NCBI RefSeq assembly: GCF_036248275.1
Contig: NZ_CP109181.1
Location: 744,001 to 808,000 of the forward strand
DNA: 64,000 nucleotides
Direction of reading: 5' to 3'
Source of the DNA: Streptomyces sp. NBC_01716
Lineage (GTDB): Bacteria; Actinomycetota; Actinomycetes; Streptomycetales; Streptomycetaceae
Numbering within the stretch: position 1 is the first letter of the stretch; the number at the start of each line of letters is the position of its first letter. The position numbers and the translations under genes are program-made. The notes beneath the pieces are model-generated. The model saw only the letters and a list, made by a program, of their open reading frames with translations. It was not told the DNA's origin and did no database searches. Below are positions 34,011 to 44,020 of this stretch, piece after piece.

Positions 34011-34969
34011 GCCCCTACCAGCTGACCCGCACCCTGCCCGAGGACGCCACCGGCGCCGCCCTGCGCGCCGACGTGCTGCACGGGCTGACCCGGAGCCCCA
34101 AGTCACTGCCGCCCAAGTGGTTCTACGACGCCAGGGGCAGCGAACTCTTCGAGGAGATCACCACGCTCGACGAGTACTACCCGACGCGCGCGGAGCGGGA
34201 GATCCTGCTCGCCCGCGCGCCCGAGATCGCGGCGGCGACGGGGGCCCGCACGCTGGTCGAGCTGGGGTCGGGGTCCTCGGAGAAGACCCGGCATCTGCTC
34301 GACGAGCTGCCGGTGCCGCACGCCTACGTACCGGTCGACGTGAGCGAGAGCGCGCTCACCGGGGCCGCCGAGTCGCTGCTCGCCGAGCGGCCCGGCCTCC
34401 AGGTGCACGCGCTCATCGCCGACTTCACCAAGGAACTGGAGCTGCCGGACACGCCGGGGCCGCGACTGGTCGCGTTCCTCGGCGGCACGATCGGGAATCT
34501 GCTGCCCGACGAGCGCTCGGACTTCCTCGCGTCCGTGCGCGCGATGCTCGTGCCCGGCGACGCGCTGCTCCTGGGGACGGACCTCGTCAAGGACGAGGCC
34601 GTACTGGTCAAGGCTTATGACGACGCGTCAGGTGTGACGGCCGCCTTCAACAAGAACGTGCTTGCCGTCGTCGACCGTGAGCTGGGAGCCGACTTCGACC
34701 CGGCGGACTTCGACCATGTGGCGCTCTGGGACAGCGATCAGCGGTGGATCGAGATGCGGCTCAGGGCACGTCGGGCCCTGACCGTGAAGATTCCCGAACT
34801 GGATCTGGTGGTCGCCTTCGCGGCCGGTGAGGAGATGCGTACGGAGGTGTCCGCGAAGTTCACCGAGGACACCGTTCGCACCGAACTGGCCGGTGCGGGA
34901 ATGGAGTTGGCGCACTGGTGGACCGACGAGGCGGGGCGGTTCGCGCTGTCGCTGGCCACGGCGGTGTGA
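34007..34969 (+). CDS. egtD: EgtD, L-histidine N-alpha-methyltransferase
   Basis: 320 residues. SAM-binding motifs: LVELGSGSSEKTRHLLDELP, YVPVDVSESAL and LVAFLGGTIGNLLP. The N-terminus (PKSLPPKWFYDARGSELFEEITTLDEYYPTRAER) is the signature of the EgtD family, which trimethylates histidine to hercynine, the first step of the pathway. Last gene of the operon; egtE is not here. The 3' 232 nt are also read by the antisense acyltransferase frame. Confidence 0.96.
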   Translation: MSPYQLTRTLPEDATGAALRADVLHGLTRSPKSLPPKWFYDARGSELFEEITTLDEYYPTRAEREILLARAPEIAAATGARTLVELGSGSSEKTRHLLDELPVPHAYVPVDVSESALTGAAESLLAERPGLQVHALIADFTKELELPDTPGPRLVAFLGGTIGNLLPDERSDFLASVRAMLVPGDALLLGTDLVKDEAVLVKAYDDASGVTAAFNKNVLAVVDRELGADFDPADFDHVALWDSDQRWIEMRLRARRALTVKIPELDLVVAFAAGEEMRTEVSAKFTEDTVRTELAGAGMELAHWWTDEAGRFALSLATAV

Positions 34970-35805
34970 GAGACAGCGGCGTGCGGGCCGGCGGTCCGGG
35001 TGACCGCACTGACGGCGCTCTGGGCGGCACGGGCCAGTGAGCGCCGGTCCGGGTGGCTCCCGGCGGGGATCAGGGGCAGTACCTCGATCTCCGCCGTGAG
35101 CCCGCGGGTCACCACCGCGCGCCACAGCGCCACCGCGAGCGGGTCGTCCCCGACGAAGGCGGCGGGACCCAGCGGCCGGTAGCCGATCCGTACGGGAAGG
35201 ACGGCCGCACCCGCGTCCAGCGCGGCCTGGAACATCGCCGCGGTGAACCGCCCCTGGTCCCTTCCGCACCAGGTGCTGCCCTCGGGGAAGACGATCACCC
35301 GGGATCCCCCGCGCAGGGCGTCCTTGACGTCCCGTACGGTGCCCGGCAGCGCCCGGAGCCGGTCGCGCTCCACGAAGAGGGTGCCGCCGAGCGCCGCGAC
35401 CAGGCCGAGGACGGGCCAGCGCCGGATGTCGCTCTTGGCCAGCAGCCGGCCGGGGAACAGGGTCGCGACGAGCGGGATGTCCAGCCAGGAGATGTGGTTG
35501 GCGACGACGAGCACCCCGCACGGCGCCGCACCTGAAGCGCCGGGCGACAGCTCCGGCGGCGTCCCGCCGACCTCGATCCGCACCCCGAAGAGCCGGATCA
35601 CGGTACGTGTCCACCGCCGGGTCAGCCGGTCGCGGACACGGGCGTTGAACGGGGCGACGAAGGGGATGAGCAGGGTCCCGGCGATCACGGCGCCGAGACC
35701 GGCCGCCAGCCGCGCGGACGCGGGGACCGGACCCCGGCGCGGGGCGTCCGGCAGCGGGGCGCAGAGCTGCGGGGTGCAGGGCGCCGTGGGCAGCCAGGCG
35801 CTCAT
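34738..35805 (-). CDS. 1-acyl-glycerol-3-phosphate / lyso-ornithine-lipid acyltransferase (PlsC family)
   Basis: 355 residues as the frame runs. The PlsC domain is clear: one N-terminal membrane segment (AAGLGAVIAGTLLIPFVAPF), the catalytic motif NHISWLDIP (HX4D), FVERDR and VIVFPEGSTW. The family normally ends near SARAAQSAVSAV. Here the frame has no stop there and runs on for about 78 residues, antisense to egtD, in Ser/Ala-rich low-complexity sequence. The ATG overlaps the stop of the GNAT acyltransferase gene by 4 nt. Paired with that gene, it probably acylates lyso-ornithine lipid (OlsA role). Confidence 0.8.
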   Translation of the reverse strand: MSAWLPTAPCTPQLCAPLPDAPRRGPVPASARLAAGLGAVIAGTLLIPFVAPFNARVRDRLTRRWTRTVIRLFGVRIEVGGTPPELSPGASGAAPCGVLVVANHISWLDIPLVATLFPGRLLAKSDIRRWPVLGLVAALGGTLFVERDRLRALPGTVRDVKDALRGGSRVIVFPEGSTWCGRDQGRFTAAMFQAALDAGAAVLPVRIGYRPLGPAAFVGDDPLAVALWRAVVTRGLTAEIEVLPLIPAGSHPDRRSLARAAQSAVSAVTRTAGPHAAVSHTAVASDSANRPASSVHQCANSIPAPASSVRTVSSVNFADTSVRISSPAAKATTRSSSGIFTVRARRALSRISIHR

Positions 35806-36617
35806 CGCGCCGGGGCGAGCGAGAGGAAGTGCCGCAGGTAGCGGGGGTTGGTGCGGCGCAGCGACAGCAGGACGTACAGGTCGGCGACCCCGAACTCCGG
35901 GTCGTGCGCGGGCGCGCCGCAGACCCAGGCGCCGAGCCGCAGGTAACCGCGGAGCAGCGCGGGGAGTTCGGCCCGTGCGGCGGGCAGGGTCTCGCTGTCC
36001 GGGGTCCAGAGGCGGTGCGGGGTGACCCAGTACTCCTCGGGCGCGAGGTTGCGGTCCTTGACCGTGTTCCAGGTCGCCGACGCGAGGGCGCCGCCGTCGT
36101 TCAGCGGCAGGGAGCAGCAGCCCGCCATCCAGTTGTGGCCGGTGCGGGTCATGTAGCGGGCGAGCCCGGCCCAGATGAGGGCGATGACGGCGCCGTTGCG
36201 GTGCAGGGGGTGGACACAGGAGCGGCCGACCTCGACGAGGTCGTCGCGTATGTGGTCGAGCCTCTGGAGGTCGAACTCGCTCTCGGAGTACAGCTGTCCG
36301 GCGGCGCGGGCGCGGTCGGGCGGCAGCAGCCGGTACGTCCCCACGACCTCGCCGGTCTCGGCCTCGCGTACCAGCAGGTGGTCGCAGTAGGCGTCGAAGG
36401 CGTCACTGTCGAGGCCGGGCTCGGGCGCGTCGATCTGGGCACCCATCTCACCGGCGAAGACCATGTAGCGCAAGCGCTGGGCGGCGCGGATGTCTTCCTG
36501 GTCACGGGCCAGGGAGACGAGATAGCGCTGGTCGGGGTCGGGCTCCGAGGCGGGGAGGGGGAGCTGCGGGGGTGCCGTGGGGAGGGAGGCGGGGACGACG
36601 GCGGGCGAGGCGGACAT
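35802..36617 (-). CDS. GNAT-fold N-acyltransferase, OlsB type
   Basis: 271 residues. YLVSLARDQEDIRAAQRLRYMVFAGEMGAQ is typical of the hemolysin-like / L-ornithine N-alpha-acyltransferase group, followed by DHLLVREAETGEVVGTYRLLPPDRA, VGRSCVHPLHRNGAVIALIWAGLARYM and GYLRLGAWVCGAPAHDPEFGVADLYVLL. The family transfers a hydroxy-fatty acid from ACP to ornithine. With the PlsC-type gene overlapping downstream this makes an olsB-olsA pair for phosphorus-free ornithine lipids, as described in S. coelicolor. ATG with AGGAG 7 nt upstream. Confidence 0.85.
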   Translation of the reverse strand: MSASPAVVPASLPTAPPQLPLPASEPDPDQRYLVSLARDQEDIRAAQRLRYMVFAGEMGAQIDAPEPGLDSDAFDAYCDHLLVREAETGEVVGTYRLLPPDRARAAGQLYSESEFDLQRLDHIRDDLVEVGRSCVHPLHRNGAVIALIWAGLARYMTRTGHNWMAGCCSLPLNDGGALASATWNTVKDRNLAPEEYWVTPHRLWTPDSETLPAARAELPALLRGYLRLGAWVCGAPAHDPEFGVADLYVLLSLRRTNPRYLRHFLSLAPAR

Positions 36618-36875
36618 AGAGGTCTCCTGTGCCGGACAAAAGTAACGAGCGGTGGTGGGACGCCGCTGGTGCGGCGCCCCGGCACCTTGTTTCTTCCGTG
36701 ACCGGCTGGATTCGACATGACAGCCCGGCGGAGCGGGGATGTGGGACGGCTGAATGGCCGGAACCAACGGGTAATGCGTTGGTAAAGCGGCCGTCCCGGA
36801 ACGGGACCTCCGGGGCACCCTCCGAACCCCCGGGGGCAGCCCTGCCAACCCGGTGGAGCACCCCCGTACCCGAAT

Positions 36876-38120
36876 CTACCGCAGCGCCGCCGTGATCTCC
36901 TCGACGGCCGCCTGGGCGGCGGTCTTCGGGTCCTCACCCTGGAGGACCGCCGTCATGTACGGCTTGATCGGGTTGTCCAGCTCGACATTGGCCCACTTCG
37001 GCGAGTTGGGCGTGGCCCGCCCCTGCGCGGCGCCCGCGGCCATCGCGGCCGTCGCCTCCTGGCCCTCGATGACGCCCGCGAGGGTCGTCTTGTTCGGCAC
37101 GTAGCTCATGGTCCTGGCGAGATCCGTCTGCCACTTCTCGCCGGCCAGCGCCTTGACCACCTCGACGGCGGCGGACCGGTGGGAGGAGTTCTTGGGAACG
37201 ATGAGGTCGGAGCCGCCGGTGAAGACGGAGCCGGGCGTCCCGGAGGTCTTGCCGGGGATGGGGAAGAAGCCGAGCTTGCCCTTGAGGTCGGGGTTCTTCT
37301 CCTCGATCTGGACGGCGGAGTTGGGGGTGTCGATCATCTGCGCGATGTCGCCCCTGGCGAACTCGCCCTCCTGCACGGGAGTCACCTCGTCGGAGTCCTT
37401 GGGGCCGTCGCCGAGCGCCTGCAACTCCTTGTAGAACTTCATGCCGTTGATGGCCTCGGGGGTGTCGAGCCGGCCCTCCCACTCGCCGCCCGACTCGACC
37501 GCCAGCTCGCCGCCCTCGTCCCAGATGAAGCCGGCGAGGGTGTACCAGTCCTGGCCGGCCAGATAGATGCCCTGCTGGGCCCCCTCGTCGAGTTCGGCGG
37601 TGATGTCCAGCCACTCCTCGCGGGTCTTGGGCAGCGCATCGATACCGGCCTCGGCGAAGAGCTCCTTGTTGTAGATGACAACACGGTTGGCCGCGTACCA
37701 AGGGATGCCGAACTGGGAGCCGTTGATGCTGCCGGGCTCGGCGAGGCCCGGCAGCCACTCCTCACTTCCCAGGTCGCGTACTGACTCCAGGGTGAGGTCC
37801 CGCAGACCGTCGCTCTCCGCGTACTGGGCGACCTGGGTGTTGCCGACCTCGATGATGTCCGGCGGCGAGTCGTCGCCCTCCAGCACGGCCATCACCTTCT
37901 TGCCGATCCCGGTCCACTCCTGGATCTTCACCTCCAGCCGGACCGAGGGGTTCTCCTCCTCGTACGCCTCGGTGAACCGCTCCAGGAACGCGGTGGAGAC
38001 GCTGTCCTTCATGAGCCAGACGGTGATGACCTTCTCGTCGTCACCGGGGAGCATTCCGCATCCCGCGAGGGCGAGGGAGGACACGAGAACGGCGGAGCCG
38101 ACAAGGAAGCGGTTTTTCAC
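36876..38120 (-). CDS. sugar ABC transporter substrate-binding lipoprotein
   Basis: 414 residues. Lipobox LALAGC with Cys21 as the lipid anchor. The mature part is a family 1 solute-binding protein: KVITVWLMKDSVSTAFLERFTEAYEEENPSVRLEV, DIIEVGNTQVAQYAESDGLRDL, QFGIPWYAANRVVIYNKELFAEAGID and MIDTPNSAVQIEE. These bind mono- or oligosaccharides outside the membrane. No permease or ATPase genes are adjacent, so it must work with components encoded elsewhere. GTG start with AAGG upstream. A DasR-like palindrome lies about 90 nt upstream. Confidence 0.92.
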   Translation of the reverse strand: MKNRFLVGSAVLVSSLALAGCGMLPGDDEKVITVWLMKDSVSTAFLERFTEAYEEENPSVRLEVKIQEWTGIGKKVMAVLEGDDSPPDIIEVGNTQVAQYAESDGLRDLTLESVRDLGSEEWLPGLAEPGSINGSQFGIPWYAANRVVIYNKELFAEAGIDALPKTREEWLDITAELDEGAQQGIYLAGQDWYTLAGFIWDEGGELAVESGGEWEGRLDTPEAINGMKFYKELQALGDGPKDSDEVTPVQEGEFARGDIAQMIDTPNSAVQIEEKNPDLKGKLGFFPIPGKTSGTPGSVFTGGSDLIVPKNSSHRSAAVEVVKALAGEKWQTDLARTMSYVPNKTTLAGVIEGQEATAAMAAGAAQGRATPNSPKWANVELDNPIKPYMTAVLQGEDPKTAAQAAVEEITAALR

Positions 38121-38204
38121 GTAGGTCACCTTCTGGCGTGCGGGCACGTAAGAGAGAAACCCGACGTGGGGGAAGCAGAAGTGCTCGCACGGGCATTCGG
38201 CGAT

Positions 38205-38220
38205 TTTGGTATGGACCAGG
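38205..38220. promoter_or_regulatory. DasR (dre)-like site upstream of the sugar-binding lipoprotein
   Basis: TGGT-ATGG-ACCA with the arms TGGT/ACCA exactly as in the DasR consensus TGGTCTAGACCA; 10 of 12 core bases match. It lies 87-98 nt before the start of the sugar-binding lipoprotein gene, in its promoter region. DasR is the N-acetylglucosamine-responsive GntR regulator of Streptomyces. Prediction only. Confidence 0.45.
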
Positions 38221-38356
38221 TAACCGGTCAAGCCCCGCGCTGCCGTCCGGGACCCCTACCTCCCCCTTCTCCTGCCCCTCTCCTGCCGCGCGCCGCGCCC
38301 GATGGTGGGGCACGGTGGAGTGAGACCCGCGACCGCGCGGAGAGGAGAACGACCCC

Positions 38357-38581
38357 ATGAGCAACCACACCTACCGGGTCACCGAGATCTACGGCTCCTC
38401 GGAGACGGGCATCGACGAGGCCATCCGTAACGGGATCGACCGGGCGTCCCAGACCCTCCGGGAGCTGGACTGGTTCGAGGTGACACAGATCCGCGGGCAT
38501 ATCGCCGGAGGACGGATCCAGCACTACCAGGTCGGGCTCAAGGTCGGCTTCCGCCTGGAGGACGGCGAAACGGAGGGCTGA
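38357..38581 (+). CDS. dodecin, flavin-binding protein
   Basis: 74 residues with the dodecin pattern: HTYRVTEIYGSSETGIDEAIRNGIDRASQTLRELDWFEVTQIRGHIAGGRIQHYQVGLKVGFRLED. The Trp in LDWFEV is the residue that stacks on the flavin. Dodecins form hollow 12-mers that store or buffer flavins or CoA. The ATG has AGGAG upstream. Monocistronic. Confidence 0.95.
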   Translation: MSNHTYRVTEIYGSSETGIDEAIRNGIDRASQTLRELDWFEVTQIRGHIAGGRIQHYQVGLKVGFRLEDGETEG

Positions 38582-38627
38582 CGGACCGCACCGCGGCCGG
38601 GCGGCTCAGGCGGGCCCCACACCCGGC

Positions 38628-39116
38628 TCAGGTACGCCCCTCGCGCTCCTGTCCGTCCTTCAGCGCCTGCGACGTGGTCGCCCAGCGGGCGCGTACGACC
38701 TTGAATCCCGCGCGTTCCACCGCGTCGCACACCAGCTCGTCGTCGTCCACGAGCATGCGGATCTCCCGGCCCGCGGCCAGCTTGCCCAGCCGCTCCACCT
38801 TGGTCGTGCGGGCCGGCCTCCGGTCGTCGTCGCGGCGCATGAACAGCCGGCCGTCGGGAAGACCGTTCGCCCCCAGCCACGCGAGCGTGTCCTTGCGGCA
38901 GCGTTCGGGACGGCCCGTCAGATAGACGACCTCGCACTCCTCCGCGCTCGCCAGAACCAGCGCCACGCCCTCGGCGAGCGGTGTGTCGTTCCCCGCCGCG
39001 CCGAAGAAACCGCTCCAGTCCTTCGGCCTGCGCTCCAGGAAGTGCTGGCGGTGCGCGGTCTCCGCGAGCGTCCCGTCCAGATCGAATACCGCAAGTGGTC
39101 TGCTGTTGTCCGTCAC
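38628..39116 (-). CDS. HAD-superfamily phosphatase (polynucleotide-kinase-phosphatase-like)
   Basis: 162 residues. HAD motif I is FDLDGTLAETAHRQHFL, motif II VVYLTGRPERCRKDTLAWL, and the C-terminal metal-binding motif LVDDDELVCDAVERAGFKVV. The TGRP motif is typical of HAD domains related to T4 polynucleotide kinase phosphatase. The substrate is unknown. The start GTG has no Shine-Dalgarno; TAGGCT ends 6 nt before it, suggesting a leaderless message. Divergent from the flavin monooxygenase gene. Confidence 0.85.
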   Translation of the reverse strand: MTDNSRPLAVFDLDGTLAETAHRQHFLERRPKDWSGFFGAAGNDTPLAEGVALVLASAEECEVVYLTGRPERCRKDTLAWLGANGLPDGRLFMRRDDDRRPARTTKVERLGKLAAGREIRMLVDDDELVCDAVERAGFKVVRARWATTSQALKDGQEREGRT

Positions 39117-39140
39117 ACGGCCAGCCTAGAGAGGGGCCGG

Positions 39141-39165
39141 GGAATCCTCGCGCGCCGGTGGTGTT
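39141..39165 (+). promoter_or_regulatory. SigR-like promoter of the flavin oxidoreductase gene
   Basis: GGAAT (39141-39145) and GTT (39163-39165) separated by 17 nt, one less than the SigR consensus. The predicted transcription start would fall at or next to the GTG at 39175, which has no Shine-Dalgarno, so the message would be leaderless. The short spacer lowers confidence. Confidence 0.45.
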
Positions 39166-39174
39166 GAAGCAGAT

Positions 39175-40230
39175 GTGAGCTCAACGATCGCGGGCATCCC
39201 GTTCTCCGTACTCGACCGCTCCCGCACCCGGGAGGGCCGGGCCGCCCCGGAGGCGCTGCGCGACACCGTGCGCCTCGCCCAGCGGCTGGAGGCGCTCGGC
39301 TACCACCGCTTCTGGGTCTCCGAGCACCACAGCGTGCCCGGCGTCGCGGGCTCGGCGCCAACGGTCCTGGCGGCGGCCGTCGCCGCCGCGACCTCCACGA
39401 TCCGCGTCGGTACGGGCGGGGTGATGCTCCCGAACCACCGGCCGCTGGTCGTGGCCGAGCAGTTCGGGGTGCTGGAGTCGCTGTTCCCCGGGCGGATCGA
39501 CATGGGGCTGGGCCGGTCCGTGGGATTCACCGACGGGATACGCAGGGCGCTCGGCGCGGGCAAGCAGGATGTCAAGGATCCCCAGGACTTCGCCGGAGGC
39601 ATCGAGGAGTTCCTGGGCTGGTTCACCGGCGACCAGGACCGCTATCCGCAGGTGCACGCCCTGCCCGCCGAGGGACTGCGCCCGCAGCCGTTCGTCCTGG
39701 CGATGGGCGAGGGCGCCGACATCGCCGCGGCGGCCGGTCTGCCCATGGTCGTCGGCGATCTGCGCGGCCGGGACCGCATGCTGCGGGCGGTCGAGCGCTA
39801 CCGCGAAGGCTTCCGCCCCTCGGCCTGGGCGGACCGCCCGTATGTCGTCGTCTCCGGTACGGCCGCGGTCGCCGCGACCGAGGAGGAGGCGCGCCGGCTG
39901 CTGATGCCCGAGGCCTGGTCCATGGCCCACTCCCGGACCCGAGGCGTGTTCCCCCCGCTCGCGCCCGCCGCGCGGATCGAGACGCTGACGATGACCGCCA
40001 AGGAGCGGGAGTTCTACGAGTCGGGGCTGCGCGGCCATGTCCAGGGCACCGAGGAACAGGTCGCCGACGCCCTGGAGTCGGTGATCAAGGAGACGGACGC
40101 CGACGAGGTGCTGCTGACGAACAGTACGTACGACCGCGACGCCCTCCTGGACTCCTTCACCCGCCTGGCAAGGGTCGCGGGACTCCCCCGGGTCCCTGTC
40201 CCCGATCCGCCCGCGGATTCCTCGCGTTGA
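39175..40230 (+). CDS. LLM class flavin-dependent oxidoreductase
   Basis: 351 residues, luciferase-like TIM barrel: IPFSVLDRSRTREGRAAPEALRDTVRLAQRLEALGYHRFWVSEHHSVPGVAGSAPTVLAAAVAA, then RVGTGGVMLPNHRPLVVAEQFGVLESLFPGRIDMGLGRS. This is the group 1 luciferase-like monooxygenase family, which uses reduced flavin and O2; substrates are mostly unknown. GTG start without Shine-Dalgarno and with a SigR-like promoter at the right distance for a leaderless transcript. It stops 17 nt before a MITE-like element. Confidence 0.9.
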   Translation: MSSTIAGIPFSVLDRSRTREGRAAPEALRDTVRLAQRLEALGYHRFWVSEHHSVPGVAGSAPTVLAAAVAAATSTIRVGTGGVMLPNHRPLVVAEQFGVLESLFPGRIDMGLGRSVGFTDGIRRALGAGKQDVKDPQDFAGGIEEFLGWFTGDQDRYPQVHALPAEGLRPQPFVLAMGEGADIAAAAGLPMVVGDLRGRDRMLRAVERYREGFRPSAWADRPYVVVSGTAAVAATEEEARRLLMPEAWSMAHSRTRGVFPPLAPAARIETLTMTAKEREFYESGLRGHVQGTEEQVADALESVIKETDADEVLLTNSTYDRDALLDSFTRLARVAGLPRVPVPDPPADSSR

Positions 40231-40246
40231 GGCGTGGTGAGGCCCC

Positions 40247-40467
40247 TAGGGCGTGTCTTTCGGATCTTGCCGGGCTCGCGGTCCCTGGCACGCACGCCCT
40301 CCCCCGTAGCCCCCGAGGGGGCACGGGAGGTGCCCCCTCCGTTGTCGTCGGTCGCCATGGCTCCGCCATGTCTCCCTCCTCCGCCTTGCGACCGCACGCA
40401 CCAACGGGACATCAGCCGCTGCCGCGGCGCGCTCCCTGATCCGGCCTGATCCAAAAGACACGCCCTA
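40247..40467. mobile_element. MITE-like element with 18-bp terminal inverted repeats
   Basis: 221 bp flanked by TA on both sides. The ends GGGCGTGTCTTTCGGATC (40249-40266) and GATCCAAAAGACACGCCC (40448-40465) are inverted copies with one mismatch. The inside encodes no transposase and contains a CCCCCGAGGGGG hairpin. Size, ends and TA flanks suit a non-autonomous IS630/Tc1-type element; GGGCGTGTC ends recur in Streptomyces intergenic repeats. Its right end abuts sdhB so closely that the sdhB stop codon (TAG, 40467-40465) is formed by the flanking TA and the first base of the repeat. It may serve as a terminator for both facing genes. Confidence 0.7.
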
Positions 40468-41207
40468 CCGCGCCACCTTGCGGGTCGCCCGCAGCCACTC
40501 CTTGTTCATCGCCGTGATCGACGGCAGCGGGATGCCCTTCGGGCAGGCCGTCGCGCACTCGCCGGTCAGCGTGCAGCCGCCGAAGCCCTCCTCGTCCATG
40601 GTGGCGACCATGTCCAGCACGCGGGTCTCGCGCTCGGGCGCGCCCTGGGGCAGCACGTTGAGGTGGTTGACCTTGGCGGAGGTGAAGAGCATCGCCGAGC
40701 CGTTGGGGCACGCGGCCACGCACGCGCCGCAGCCGATGCACTCGGCGTGCTCGAACGCGAAGTCGGCGTCGGCCTTGGGCACCGGTGTGGCGTGTGCCTC
40801 GGGGGCGGAGCCGGTGGGGGCGCTGATGTAGCCGCCGGACCCGATGATCCGGTCGAACGCCGACCGGTCCACGACCAGGTCCTTGACCACGGGGAAAGCG
40901 CCGGCCCGCCACGGCTCGACGTCGATCGTGTCGCCGTCGGAGAAGGTCCGCATATGGAGCTGGCAGGTGGTGGTGCGTTCGGGGCCGTGGGCATCGCCGT
41001 TGATGACGACACCGCACGCGCCGCAGATGCCTTCGCGGCAGTCGTGGTCGAACGCGACGGGGTCGTCACCGGTGAGGATCAGCTGCTCGTTGAGCGAGTC
41101 GAGCATCTCCAGGAACGACATGTCCTCGGAGATGCCGTCGATGTCGTACGTGACCATGGCGCCGGTGGCGTCGGCGGCGCTCTGCCGCCAGACGCGCAGG
41201 GTGAGCC

Positions 41208-41211
<4 letters not shown>
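40465..41211 (-). CDS. sdhB: succinate dehydrogenase iron-sulfur subunit
   Basis: 248 residues. The [2Fe-2S] ligands are in [18 protein letters not shown] plus TTTCQLHM. The [4Fe-4S] and [3Fe-4S] ligands are in [39 protein letters not shown]. It passes electrons from the flavin in SdhA to the heme b and quinone site of SdhC. The ATG overlaps the sdhA TGA by 4 nt. The stop codon touches a MITE-like element. Confidence 0.96.
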
Positions 41212-43172
<1,961 letters not shown>

Positions 43173-43173
43173 G

Positions 43174-43926
43174 TCAGCTCACGACTCCGGTCATGACGGC
43201 TACGGGCAGGGAGATGAAGCCGGCGGTCAGCACCAGCGCGAGGCCGTTGGCCATGATCTTCAGCAGGCGGTCGCGGGTCGCGCTGCCCATGCCGAGGGTC
43301 TGTGCGGCGCTCCAGAAGCCGTGCCGGATGTGCAGTCCGAGGGCGAGCATCGCGGTGATGTAGATGACGTTGCCGTACCAGGTGGAGAAGGTCGCGACGA
43401 CGTTCTCGTACGGGTGGCCCGGCTGGGCGTTCTCGTTGACGGTGAGGGTCGTGAGGTCGAGCAGGTGCCAGACGATGAACAGCGCCAGGATGATGCCGCC
43501 CCAGCGCATGGTGCGCGTGGCGTAGCTGGCGCGGCGGCGCTTGTGCACGTAGGAGGTGGGGCGGGCGGCGATGTCGCGGCGGCTGAGCTGGTACGCGCAG
43601 ACACCGTGCAGGATCACGGCGGCGAGCAGCACCACGCGCACGATCCACAGGGCCCACTCGTGGTGCAGGACCGGCGCGCCCATGGTGCGCAGCCAGTGTC
43701 CGTACTCGTTGAACTCGCCGGGGCCGAAGAAGATCTTCAGATTGCCCAGCAGATGCGCGACGAGATAGCCGAGCAGGATCAGGCCGCTGACGGCCATGAC
43801 GGCTTTCTTGCCGACCGTGGATCCCCAGAGGGTGCTGAGCACCGAGGGCCGTTTGCCGGGTCGCCCGCCGCCCGGCTCACCGGCCTTCCGGTCCGCCCGC
43901 TTGTCCGTACGTGTTGCCAGAGCCAT
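43174..43926 (-). CDS. sdhC: succinate dehydrogenase cytochrome b subunit
   Basis: 250 residues with five membrane segments, the single large anchor of the type B (di-heme, menaquinone) enzymes of Gram-positive bacteria. Likely heme ligands are His in [37 protein letters not shown] and [10 protein letters not shown]-terminal 35 residues are basic and cytoplasmic. ATG 43926 lacks a Shine-Dalgarno; TAGCGT ends 7 nt upstream, so the operon is probably transcribed as a leaderless message. Divergent from a LysR gene, 94 nt apart. Confidence 0.95.
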   Translation of the reverse strand: MALATRTDKRADRKAGEPGGGRPGKRPSVLSTLWGSTVGKKAVMAVSGLILLGYLVAHLLGNLKIFFGPGEFNEYGHWLRTMGAPVLHHEWALWIVRVVLLAAVILHGVCAYQLSRRDIAARPTSYVHKRRRASYATRTMRWGGIILALFIVWHLLDLTTLTVNENAQPGHPYENVVATFSTWYGNVIYITAMLALGLHIRHGFWSAAQTLGMGSATRDRLLKIMANGLALVLTAGFISLPVAVMTGVVS

Positions 43927-43985
43927 GTCACGCACGCTAGGGCCGCGCCTGCCAAGAGGTCCAAGACATGGTTCGGCTCATGTCC

Positions 43986-44000
43986 ATAGCCGCTGCCTAT
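43986..44000. promoter_or_regulatory. LysR-type regulator box (T-N11-A) between sdhC and lysR
   Basis: ATAG-N7-CTAT, a perfect 15-bp dyad with the T-N11-A geometry of LysR-type binding sites. It sits 21 nt before the lysR start and 60 nt before the sdhC start, ideal for autoregulation and control of the sdh operon. Confidence 0.65.
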
Positions 44001-44020
44001 CACAGGTCTATGCTGGGTAC

